A DNA stretch of 64,000 nucleotides from Sphaerolaimus hirsutus (taxonomy: Eukaryota > Nematoda > Chromadorea > Monhysterida > Sphaerolaimidae), in the NCBI GenBank assembly GCA_964036195.1, contig OZ038450.1:29948794-30012793 (forward strand), written 5' to 3'. A program made the position numbers and the translations under genes. The notes under the pieces were generated by a model. The model searched no databases and was not told where the DNA came from. It saw only the letters and a list, made by a program, of their open reading frames with translations. Of the stretch, positions 32,815-44,300 are shown piece after piece; position 1 is the stretch's first letter, and each line of letters opens with the position of its first letter.

Positions 32815-33426
32815 CAGAGTTGTTAGAATTACTGAACTTTTTTTAAAAGTATGTGTAAACGTAAAGTATTTTTTTTACTCACCACAAAGTATAGAAAACG
32901 TAAAATACTTTTTTTTTTACTCGTACGTACGCGTAAATGTGGGTACTTTTTTGTGAGTGTTGAAATGACTACTTTTCTTCATAGAATGTGTAATAGTGGG
33001 CACTTTTTCATACGTGTACAGCACAACGTATGTTTTTCAATAAGCAAATGACAGATTATAAATATAGTTTTTAAGGTCTCTTTTTCAAGGAGATAAAAAT
33101 CATCGTTCTCCCGACTCGTTTACCACATCCATTGTCTCCACAACCATTTAGATTTGGTTGCGAAATTTAAAATTTTTAAAGGCACTACCCCCGCATATCT
33201 AAAATATTCAATGGAACCACTCCTGTAAATACATAGCAGTGTAGTTACTTTATAAATATGTCCCACATTGAATTTTCATAAATACATTTTCCGTACACGT
33301 ACGCTTTGAAAGTGTACGCGTACAAGTGCGTACGGTATTTTTTTGAAAAGTATATGTAAATGTATTTACCGCGTACTCGCGTACGCGTATTTTTTGAGTA
33401 AACGTACGTACCTTTGTACAACTCTG
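32815..33426. mobile_element. hAT-like MITE, GTACGCGTA motif family, 8-bp TSD CAAAAATG
   Basis: CAAAAATG is repeated exactly at 32807-32814 and 33427-33434. Ends CAGAGTTG and CAACTCTG. Much of it matches the 25579 copy. Confidence 0.85.
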
Positions 33427-33887
33427 CAAAAATGCTTGTCAGACTGCCCGTTGGACGACCCATGAAAGATTTTTTTGATGTAGCCCAGTGTCTGTCTTGG
33501 CGGAAGTAGAGCGCAGCCATTGCGATAGTTCTGCCCACCTGGTACATTCCTCAACAGATTTGTTGGGGTCTGCCTCTTTGACATTTCAATGTTTTTTTTA
33601 CGTTTTTTTTTGTTTTGTTTCGCTTTTTCATACCCGTCGCGTATCAAATGTCAATATTTTTAGGACGTCGTACTTAACAGTGCGTTCTATTGCGTTGAAT
33701 TCCCTGAAAAATTTGAAAACTATTTTCGAATTTTCGAATTTTAGAATTTTTTAAAAAATAAATCGATTTTTAAGTGTTTTTTCTAGGGGTGAAATAAAAA
33801 TTCGAGAATTCCGTAAAAATTCGAAAATGTTTTCAAATTTTCGAATCTTTTTTTGCCATCGTTACTCTCACAACATTGTCAACATTG
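33427..33887. other. Intergenic, no feature recognised
   Basis: AT-rich sequence with TTTTCGAATTTTCGAATT low complexity at 33720-33850. Nothing coding recognised. Confidence 0.4.
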
Positions 33888-34567
33888 AAGGGTGTGCTTC
33901 TAAAAGTACCGATCTACAAATTTTTCAAATTTGAGTTAGGACCATTTTTGGGGTCCCCATAAAAATGCGCTTCAAAAATATATATAATATGTGGGGGGTG
34001 CGAAATTCAATTTTGAGATATGGGGGGTCGAAAAAAGCAAAAAAATCGCAAATTACAGTTTTTGAAATTTTAAAAGTACCGATCTACAAGCTTTTTCAGC
34101 TTTTGTGTCTTTAAAAGTACCGATCTACACACTTTTTTCAAAATTGTTCTTTGAAATGTACCGATCTGCACATTATTTTTTGTGCTTCTAAAAGTACCGA
34201 TGTCAGATCGGCGTCCGCTTGTGCAAAAACTCATTTTGTGCTTTTTTATGATGGGTAAAAGTACCGATCTACAGCTTTCTGATTTTGTGCTTTAAAAAAT
34301 ACCGATCTACACGCTATTACCAATTTGTTCCTTTAAAATGTACTGTACTACAAAAATACAATTCCCTAAATTTTATATAGCTAGTGTTATGTGTATAATC
34401 AATGATTATACCCATGCATGTGGATACCCAACAATATGGCCGAAATACCCTTACCCAAAATTCCCATACCCAATACCCATGTATGGGTATTGCATGCTCC
34501 AAACTTTCAATCGCGATTATCTCAAAATCGATTTTTTGTAGATCGGTACTTTTAGAAGCACACCCTT
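33888..34567. repeat. Inverted-repeat element, AAAGTACCGATCTAC motif
   Basis: Ends AAGGGTGTGCTTCTAAAAGT and the complement ending GCACACCCTT. Seven or eight copies of AAAGTACCGATCTAC, some diverged, lie in the body. A small TACCCATACCCAATACCCAT tract is inside. Same layout as the hAT-like families, but no TSD was readable. Confidence 0.7.
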
Positions 34568-34802
34568 CATATGGAACTAAATGGAAAGCATGAGAGAGCC
34601 AAATTGGACACGCTCCACGGGCCTGGAATTGGGTCTGAAACCTAAAATGCGATTTACTCAAAATCATATTTTGTGGACTTGTCAACTTTTAGAATTAGAT
34701 GCCTCAATTTTATTACATTACCTTAATTTATTTATTACAATCCCTTTAAGATGTCTCTGCTGCCAGTATCTATCTTATTCAAGGGGGCCATATTCAAGGA
34801 TA
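34568..34802. repeat. Fragment of the GAGGCGTC element family
   Basis: 34575-34705 carries GAGAGCCAAATTGGACACGC, GATTTACTCAAAATC and ends ACTTTTAGAATTAGATGCCT, matching right-arm sequence of the 12574 and 21206 copies. Confidence 0.5.
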
Positions 34803-34989
34803 CCATATTTCCTCAAAATACCCCCCCCCAGGGAGTGAGAATTTTGAGGGGGGGTTTAAACGAGTAGGGGGGGTATTTCGAGAGGGGGGGGGCTCATTTG
34901 AGTTGTCATCTACGTTGTACTAAGTTGTTAACTGTAACATATGCAGACGTAGAAAAATGCAACAAAAACCGCTATATATGAGTGTATTC

Positions 34990-36160
34990 ACTTATAAACA
35001 CCTTCCCGGTCCTGTCCGGCAGCCATTTTTTGATTTTACTTCTTATATCCTATCCCCAGTTCTAGGGTGCCCCAGAAGCTGAAACTTGGGGGAGATATTG
35101 GCGCAACCCCCCTCTACTTCGCATGAATTGGAGGGGTCGCGGCAACCCCTCTCAGGGGTGGTCGCCCTAGGTGCAAATTTTTGGCTTTTTTGGTGTCCCA
35201 CAGCAGGTCCTGCACCCGCTGATTTTTGAGCTGTGGGATTTTCTCTAAACTCTAAAATTACCTAACTCGAAATAACTCTAAAATTTTGGGGATGTGTTAC
35301 CAACACCCCTCCCCTACTATACACAATTCAATAATGTGAGATGAATGTGAAAAATTTCTCAAAAATTCACTTATTCTCTAAAAAACACCACTCCCCAATA
35401 GATGGATGACAAAAAATCCACTTTTTGGAACTTTTTTTTAGACACTTGAAGAGCTGGTTTACGATACTTTAAAGGGAAGGGTTTGATGTTTAAAGTTATG
35501 TAAAGAACCATACCTCTAAAATGACTGCATTGCAAAATTTACTTAAGGCAAATTTTATGACATCATAATGACATCATTGCAAAAACAAAAATTTACAAAA
35601 TTTACACTTTGAAATTCCCCCCAAGTAAATTTTGCGATGTATGCATTTTAGAGGTATGGTTCTTTACATAACTTTCAACATCAAACTGTTACCTTTAAAG
35701 TATTGTAAACCAGCTCTTCAAGTGTCTAATAAACAACTTACAAAAAGTGAATTTTTTGTCATCCATCTATTGGGGAGTGGTGTTTTTTAGAGAATAAGCA
35801 AATTTTTTAGAAATTTTTCACATTAATCTCACATTATTGAATAGTGTATAGTAGGGGAGTGGTGTTGGTAACACATACACAAAATTTTAGATTTATACCC
35901 CTCCCACAGCTCAGAAATCAGCGGGTGCCGGACCTGCTGTGGGACACCAAAAAAGCCACAAAAAAAATTGCACTTAGGGCGACCCACCCTGAGTGGGGTC
36001 GCCGCGACCCCCCCCCCCCCCAATTCATGCCAAGTAGAGGGGGTTGCGCCAATATCTTCCCCAAGTTTCAGCCTCTGGGGCGCCCTAGAACTGGGGATTG
36101 GATGTAAGAAGTAAAACCAAAAAATGGCTGCCGGATGTGACCGGGAAGGTGTTTATAAGT
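34990..36160. repeat. 1.2-kb near-perfect palindrome
   Basis: The arms of about 550 bases run from ACTTATAAACACCTTCCCGG to its complement CCGGGAAGGTGTTTATAAGT. Matching inner segments include GGGGTTGCGCCAATATCT, CCAGCTCTTCAAGTGTCT and GAGGTATGGTTCTTTACATA, meeting near 35575. No coding capacity. Confidence 0.8.
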
Positions 36161-36192
36161 ATGTACACAGGGAACAGTAAAACGCTGACAGC

Positions 36193-37203
36193 TAGGGCTC
36201 AAACTCGACTCGACTCGACTCGACTCGACTCGACTCGACTTGACTCGACTCATGACTCGAGGGTAAAACAGGGTACCGACTCGACTCGTCTGACTCGACC
36301 GGAAAAATATGGCCCAAACTCGAGACTCAAGGTTTTTGCCCGACTGGACTTGAAATTATGGCAAATTTCGAGTCAGGGTTTCCATTGAATATATCTAAAA
36401 AATTCAATTTTGATATGAAATTTTAAACATATTTTTCAAAAATTTTGCGCGCGAGCGCGCATTTCCACACCACATGCGTGATATATTGTGGATTGGCTTG
36501 GCATATGTATTGAATGGTGTTAAAACTCAAATTTCTTATTACCATACACTTCTACATAATGTGTATGTGCATGCTAGTTTAGTGCCAGATTTTGGTAAAC
36601 TCATAAATCGGCTTTGATAAAATGCATTGGAGTTTACTGAAATGAGTTATTTGTAATCCCCATCAACTGCAGTTGACAGATACGTCATTCTGGTTAATTC
36701 AAATGCGTTCAAAGCCGATTTATGAGTTTTCCAAAATCTGGCAGTAAACTAGCATGTGCAGTGCCACATGTGAAACACACACACCACCTCAAATGCATTG
36801 CACAATGTTGGAACTGATCCAAAAAATGTTGTAAAAGATGTTGATTTTCCATCCCTAGGATTTTATTTTTGCAACTTTATTTGTAGCAACATGAGTGATA
36901 AAAACTTATATTTTTGCTTTATCTTGATATTTGAATGGCACTTAAATGAACCGTTGGCATTTGAATGAACTTTTGGCATTTAGACTTCATTAAGTGTGTG
37001 TGAAAACATTGGTAGAGAAACCAGTATCAAAAATTACTGCAAGAGTCGTATCAAAAAGTAACGGATCCGACTCGACTCGAGACTCGAGATTTTTGCCCGA
37101 CTCGACTCGACCTTTCACTGGCTCGCCCGACTCGACTGGAAAAAATTTGCGGTTGCGACTCGAACTCGAGTTTGGAAAAAATTTCGAGAAGTTTCGAGCG
37201 CTA
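36193..37203. mobile_element. hAT-like MITE, GACTCGACTCGA motif family, 8-bp TSD CTGACAGC
   Basis: CTGACAGC is repeated exactly at 36185-36192 and 37204-37211. Ends TAGGGCTCAAACTCGA and the complement ending GAGCGCTA. Same family as 18628-19419. Confidence 0.85.
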
Positions 37204-37985
37204 CTGACAGCTCGTCGACAGCTGGATTGCCAACCATCAGGATAGGTGGTAGCTCGCTGACAACAAATTTCAGTTTGCTGACAACTCGCTGACAACTCTG
37301 CTGCAGCATTTTGTAGCTCGCTGACAGCACATGAATTTGCACGTGGTGAACCTTACTCAGTAAGCTGACAGTTCGCTGACAGTGAGACAGTGTATTTCAA
37401 AAACTACTGCAGCTCGCTGCCAACCGCTGACAGCTCGCTGACAACTGTAAACAAGCGGTCGTCAGCTTACTCTCAGCTAGATGTCAGCGTTGACCTCTTC
37501 TGGTAACACTGTTCTAACGTAACAATACCTAATTTTTTTTTTCACGTGTGTTTTGCATTGCCCAAATCACAAAACACAGTTTTGTTGTGTACGTTTTCTG
37601 TACACTCAATTTGGGGGGTATTTCGAGGGGGGGGGGTAATAAATTCATAGTGGTCATTTTGAGGGGGGGGGGGGTGGGGTGGTTTCGAGACGGGGTGAGT
37701 ATTTCGAGGGGGGGTATTTCGAGGAAATACGGTATATGGAAACATTCAATTTTATTCAATTCATTCCAACCTGCTCCCTTTTCTCAAAAAACTTTAATCA
37801 ATCAGCTGCCGGTGATTATGTTTTTATCGCGGTCAAGTATTTACGTATGCGAATTTCTTTGCACACGTAGTGCAAGGTGCTGACTGCATGGGAACTTGGT
37901 CACAGATGTCCGAAAGAAGTAGTCATTGCTGAAATAATTATAAACACATCGTCTGAGGGTAGAATGGACACAACATACATACCTA

Positions 37986-38437
37986 CCGTATTTCCTCGAA
38001 ATACCCCCCGGGGGGTGATTGTTTCATAGTGGTCCCGAGAGGGGGGGGGGGGGTTAAATGAGGGGGGGGGTATTTCGAGGGGGGGGGGTTGTTATTTCAC
38101 AAGAAAATTTTTCAAATCCCAGTACGAAATTGTCGTCTGAAACGTACGCAGACGTCAAAAAATACAACAAAAACCGCCATTTATAAGGTTATGTAGACTA
38201 ATATTACTATGTAGACGGTATAAACACTGTTCTAACGTGATTATGACATTGTTTTAACCTGTGTTCTGCACTACGCAGAACACAAACTGCAGTATTTGTC
38301 ATGTACGTTCTCTTTACACTCAATCTGGGGGGGGGGTTTGAGGGGGGGTGATTGTTTCATAGTGGTCTCGAGAGTGGGGGGTCAAACGAGGGGGGGGGTA
38401 TTTCGAAGGGGGGGGGGGGTATTTCGAGGAAATACGG
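37986..38437. mobile_element. TA-flanked MITE, CCGTATTTCCTCGAAATACC type
   Basis: TA at 37984-37985 and 38438-38439. Ends are perfect inverted CCGTATTTCCTCGAAATACC. The core carries GTACGCAGACGTC and CACTGTTCTAACGTGA motifs shared with the other copies. Confidence 0.8.
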
Positions 38438-38459
38438 TAGTTGTTAAAACACGTTCAGC

Positions 38460-38706
38460 ATTGAGAAAATCTCTGGGAGATTTATATTTAAAAAAAACTC
38501 AGAAAATCGCAGAAAATATAAGATTTTCTGAGATTTATATTTTTTCAGGATTTTCTAGAGATATTTAAATATATTTTCTTTTTGAGTGATTTTCTGAGAT
38601 TTTTAAAAATATCAGAAAATCTTACAAAGTCTGATATTTATTGATATTTTTTCCAGGTTTTTTTAGAGAGATTTTATTTTAATTTTTCTTGAGAGATTTT
38701 TGGCTA
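38460..38706. repeat. AT-rich AGATTTATATTT/AGAAAATC repeat
   Basis: Degenerate repeats of TCTGAGATTTATATTTTT and complements. Similar in style to 16990-17170. Confidence 0.4.
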
Positions 38707-39803
38707 CTGTATTTCCTCGAAATACCCCCCCTCGAAATACCCCCCCCCCTCAAAATGGGCACTATGTATTTGTGGTCCGGGAAATGCATTACAGACGCTC
38801 AAAACACTTACTGTGTTACGTTTGAACATCGTTTATACCAGAGTTGCGAAAGCGTATTTACGCTTACCCGAAATACACGGGTATATGGGTATTTATACTT
38901 ACGCTTACGCTTACGCTTTCCTAAAATACCCATACGCTTTATTACGCTTTCCCAGGCTGAATTACCCGGGTACTAAAAGCGTAAAAAAATCTTTTCAAAC
39001 TGCCCAGTTTTACGCTTGTTAAAATGCATAAAACACCTACAAAAACAACAAAGAGAATGCATACAAAGTGTTGATGCAGCGGAAATGCTCAGTGGGACAT
39101 TCAGCACTGGGTTCAATCGAATTTTGTGTCATCAATATTCAGAATTATTCCAATATTTTTACCATTCACCATTTACAAAATTGAAATGATGAAAATTATT
39201 GATCACAGTAGTGGATATAAAAAATTCTAGATATGTGAGTGCTGCAACTGCAACTGGACGATAATAGAACAATTTCTGACACCATTGTCGCCGTACCTAT
39301 GTGTCACTTATTCTCGACCTGTGGACTGCCAAAGACATCATTCATTGTTACATTGGTGTACTGGTGGAGTTTTGGTGCAATGATAAGCAGCACATCATCG
39401 CAAATATGCCAGCATGCAGAGAAATCATTGAAAGTGAGATAGGAATGATGTTTAATATCATCTGAAAGTGGAAGCTAGGGTGTTTTCCGATGATCAACAG
39501 CAACAGTAAATACATTGTAGAAAATTTTTTTACGCTTACGCTTTATTTTACGCTTTCCTAGGTATTTTAAAAATACCTTACGCTTTTAGTATCATACTTG
39601 AAATTTGGAAAGTGTATTTACGCTTACGCTTACGCTTTCAAAAAATACCGGTATTTTAACAACTCTGGTTTATACCATCTACATCATTATAAAAGGCTGT
39701 AAAAACTTATAAATGGTGGTTATAGTTGCATATTTCACGTTTTTCTCTCAAAATTGTCACTCTGAAAAAATAAACCCCTGGGGGGTAATTCGAGGAAATA
39801 CGG
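38707..39803. mobile_element. TA-flanked MITE carrying a nested hAT-like MITE
   Basis: TA at 38705-38706 and 39804-39805. Ends CTGTATTTCCTCGAAATACC and GAGGAAATACGG. The insertion 38839-39667 interrupts its core at GTTTATACCATCTAC. Confidence 0.75.
38839..39667. mobile_element. hAT-like MITE, TTTACGCTTACGC motif family, 8-bp TSD GTTTATAC
   Basis: GTTTATAC is repeated exactly at 38831-38838 and 39668-39675. Ends CAGAGTTGCG and CAACTCTG. Both subterminal zones are arrays of ACGCTTACGCTT. Relatives: 48469-49227 and 55082-55872. Confidence 0.85.
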
Positions 39804-39806
39804 TAT

Positions 39807-40727
39807 TTACATAGGCCCCGGTCGGGGACCGGTCCTTGGCAAAAAAATAATTTTTTTCAAAAGTCAATAATTGGTGTATATGGTTTGTTTGCATGTTATT
39901 TAGGTGAATTATCATCAAATTTGCATGCATGAAATTTCTGCAAGATGGTTACACACGTCGATGAATATTGTTTGAGGGGGGGTTTAATTTTTTATCGATA
40001 TGTCTTAATTTCGGCATTGTACTCCTTCGTTTAGTGAGTACACATGCCAAATTTGAGCTCAGAGCGGTTGACGATTCTTATTTTTTCACGCTTTTATTTT
40101 TGGCGTTCACTGTATTTTTGTATAGTGAACGAAATCTGACCGGGGACCGGTCCCCGGCGGCAATAGAAATGGCCCCCACCAGGGCCAAACGACCCCAGTG
40201 AGAAAATATTTTTTCCAGTAAACAAACAATTTTGGTCCCTGACCGGGGACGTTTGTCCCCGACAGGGTACAAAAAATATGTCCGCGTCCGCGGTAGGGGA
40301 CACAAATTCTATGTTTATGGAGAAAAAATTTTTCTCACTGGGGACGTTTGGCCCCGGTCGGTGCTATTTCTATTGCTGCTAGGGACCGATCCCCGGTTGG
40401 ATTTTGATCACTACACAAAAATACAGTGAGCGACAAAAATTAACGCGTGAAAATAATAAGAATCACCAATCGCTCTGAGCTCAAATTTGGCATGCGTACT
40501 CACTAAATGATGGAGTACACGTATGCCAAAATTAAGAAATATCAGGAAAAAAATTATACCCCTTCCCCAAAGAATATACATCAACGTGTGTAACTGTCTT
40601 GCAGAAATTTCGTGCATGCAAATTTGGTGATAATTCACCTAATTAACATGCAAACAAACCATACACAACAATTATTTACTTGTTAAATTTTTTTTTTTTG
40701 CTGGTGACCGAGCCGAGTAAATAGCCG
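39807..40727. repeat. Fold-back element, GGCCCCGGTCGGGGACCGGT family
   Basis: It has TATTTACATAGGCCCCGG at the left and GAGTAAATAGCC at the right, several GGGGACCGGTCCCCGG palindromes, and GAACGAAATCTGACC and TGATCACTACAC segments. Same family as 13401 and 16204. The TSD is not clear at this copy. Confidence 0.6.
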
Positions 40728-41359
40728 AGATTTTCTGATATTATATTTAATAATATTTTCTAAAAAAATTACGACTTTTTCAATGCTAAGCACGTTCACT
40801 TTTACTTGAAAAATATGTATGTTTACAGATGCTGAGTAAATACATTTACCTACATTTCCTCTGGAAAAAGTACTCAGCTTCTAATACATATTACTCATAT
40901 TTACACATATTTAGAAGATATTTCAGTACAACAAATATTTTTGCCTTGTTTCACAGGGTGTTGTGAAAAGACATACTAGACAATACACACGTGATATCTT
41001 AAAATATTTAGTTAACATCTATGTATCTAATATAGCCTTGTTTCTATCACCACTGCTGATTTTGGAAAAAAATAAATTTTGGTTAGGCTTAAGAAAAAAT
41101 AAAATTTATGGTTAGGTTAGGAAAAAATAATTTTCAAGGTGGCTTAAAAAATAGGTTTGTTTTTCCATCCCTGCTCAATGAGAACAGTCAGCAGATGTTG
41201 CAAGAAAAATGCTCCATTTAATGCAGCATTAAATTTTCATGGAATAATTTAATGATTGATCGACCATGATGAGATAAAAAGGGCTGTACAAAGTACATTC
41301 AGTTTAATCTCAGACTTTAGATGCAGACTTAAAAAGCATTAGAAAAACACTTAAAAAGT
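40728..41359. other. Spacer upstream of paralogue B with a TATA-like element
   Basis: AT-rich sequence without recognised repeats. GATAAAAAGG at 41273-41282, about 80 bases before the ATG of paralogue B, is a plausible TATA box; the transcription start was not determined. Confidence 0.25.
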
Positions 41360-44300
41360 ATGCAGCCAGTGATTTGTGTGTGCTTCCTAACAGTGTTATG
41401 CATGTTGCAAACACAGGCATGCACATATTTCAGATGTCAGTTTCCAGATTTCAAATATCATATTTCAGATGTCAGATGACCTTTCCTTAAAATATTTTAT
41501 AAATTTTATGGCTGCAAAAACGAGCAACTAGTAACTTAAAACTGTGTGATATCATATTAGTGTTAGACACTTATCAACAAAAATGGTGTACGGTTAAAAT
41601 TTTTGTTATATTATCTGGTCACTTGAAAATGCAATTACACAGTTTCTGATTATATAAAACACAATTAACACTCAAATGATTATTCTATTATAGATGATTA
41701 ATGTTTCTCTCTGCAAGACTTTGCAAACCTTTTATCCTGAAATAAAATCAAAAATAAAGGTTATCAAAGCAGAATGAAATATAACTCAGTTTTGGAGATC
41801 ATAATAAGGATACACAGATTGGCAGTGAATTGATCACATGGGGATTGAGCCTACTTATTCTTGTGTCAGTGTTCAGTGCTCATATGCTGGGTGCAGATTT
41901 TAAGATTGAAAACCCAATAAACATGATTACTCCTGGACATCCCTGCGATATCTAAAACATGTGCTGATAGGCATCCCTTTGAATGATCCTATGTAGATCC
42001 AATGCATAAAATATGATAAATATACTTATGTGAACTAGCATCACTAGGTCAATTTAGCATGCAAATTGAGCAGTGATGTCCAGGGGGTGATAATTCCCAT
42101 GACTGCTGAATCAATACATATATACAGATACTATATTTCCTAAAATTACCCCCAGGGAATTTATTTATTTATAGTGGGAATTTAAGGGGGGGGGGGGGTA
42201 TTTCAAATGGGGTTTCTTTTTTTGGCATATTTTTTTTTACTCCCAGTTCTAATTTGTATTTATAACGATTTTGTAGATTTGCATGAACATTTGCATTTGC
42301 TTGGCATGTAAACCGCTTGACATCCAGACTTGTTGTTGGTGTCTCATGGGGAGAATTTTTTCAGCTATCTATGCCTCCGGAGGAGGGATTTGCTACCAAT
42401 GAAGCACCCGCGAGTGTTAAAACCTTGGAAACCACTGATCTGCTGTCTAGATGCTGAACGGGTTACATGCCAACAGGCACAGACCCGTTTAAATGTGTGT
42501 TTTGGATTGCCTGGATCACAAACCGCAGCTTTTGTCATTTACACTCTCTTTGCAATCAAATGGGGGGAGCGGTTATTTCAAGGGGACTTTTTTAATTCAA
42601 AGTGGCCATTTTAAGGGGGGTATTTTGAGGTGAGAATGTCTATGGGGGTATTTCCAGGAAGTACGGTATGTGTATATGATAAAACTCCAGGGGCAAGCCT
42701 GATACGCACATCTGCCCGATACGCACATTTGCCCGTTTTTTCCACTTGACACTTTTTCAAGTGATTTTCAGTTATGAGTAAAGTGAAAAAGTTGCGCAAT
42801 GACATTAGTGAACTTTCTTCACTTCACTCATATCTGAAAATCACTTGAAAGTGTGTCAAGTGAAAAAACCGGGCAAATGTGCGTATCGGGCAGATGTGCG
42901 TATCAGTGCACCCTCATCTAAAAAATGCTCCCTAATTTAGCTCCAGAATTCACTGAAAAGCGACCAACATATAAAACAATAAATGCACCAGCGGACTGCA
43001 AAGCAGAAGTTCAACAATATGGTTAGTTTACCTTCCCTTGTAAATCCATTCACACTTTTGTAAAACATAACTCAATATTTTTATTTAGAGATTGGTCATT
43101 TTGTTTAAAGTAGGAAATCCAATTGAGCAATCAGTTCTTGACAATGGTATAAAATTCAGAGTTGTGAAAAGTAATGAACTTATTTTCAAAGTATACATAA
43201 CAGTAAAGTATTTATTTTTTACTCACCTCCTGAGTACATTACTTTTTTTAGTATTTTTTTTTACTTTTACTCATGAGTAAACGTGAGTAAACGTACTTTT
43301 CCCATCAGAAAACGTAAACGTGAGTACTTTCCAGAAATGTTGCCAAAATTTTCGCTCAAAATCACTCATTTTCATAACGTTTTGTCCATTTGATGCAATT
43401 TTTGACTGTATACTTGTTTCTATGGCCATTTTCGACTAATCAACCATATTTTTAGCATAATTTATTCCATTTTCCCCCTTCTATGCGTTTAAAAATCTAT
43501 ATAAAAGGCGATCTGAAATACTTTTTCTGTACTCAAGTACTTTCAAAAAGTATACGTAAAGGCAAGTACGGGAACTTTTTTCGAACGTATTTACTCTGTA
43601 CTCGAGTATACGTATTTATCGAGTAAAAGTAAATACGTTTTAACAACTATGATAAAATTATGCTTTTAAGTCTCTCTAAACTTTGTAAAACTATTGTGCA
43701 ATAGTTGCATTTTATATTCGCACAATCAGTATGTGTAGGTATCTAAAATATTTCTGATACTGATACTCATGATAATAAAATAAAAATTATAATAGCTAGT
43801 ACCCGCAGCTGGCAGAGCCACAAAGCTTGGAATGGTTGATAAAAATGGCGGTTTGTGTGGGTATGCATACTTCATCAGTACGTGAGTAAATATATGTTGC
43901 AGATTGAATACTGATAGATATTAGGTGTTTTGATTGATAGGTATATTGGTAAGCAAATATTGGAAAATACTGTCACATAGTCACCATATTAAACAGTAAA
44001 TAGTAAATTTGAGGATTCACATTAGTTAGACAATATACCGAAATGTTAATCACAAACAACATCAAACCTCGATCAGGTATTATTGTTCCAAAAAGTGCAC
44101 TGAAACTTGTCCAGAGCTGCACAAAACGAAAAAAATGGCATATGTTGAATGTGACAAATTCCAGAAACTGGATGATGTGGGGGCCACTGCTGACAAAGTC
44201 CACTTCAAATGCAAATGCAAATACATTGCTAATCCAGGGTGTGTTTCGAGACCATTAATGAGTGTGGAATCTAGGTATCTGCACAAGTGGTACACATCAA

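Larger units (their letters stand above)
34803..37732. mobile_element. TA-flanked MITE expanded to 2.9 kb by nested insertions
   Basis: TA at 34801-34802 and 37733-37734. The ends CCATATTTCCTCAAAATACC and GAGGAAATACGG belong to the CCGTATTTCCTCGAAATAC family. Inside are a fold-back (34990-36160), an ACTCGCTGACAG-motif element and, within that, the hAT-like MITE 36193-37203. Confidence 0.7.
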
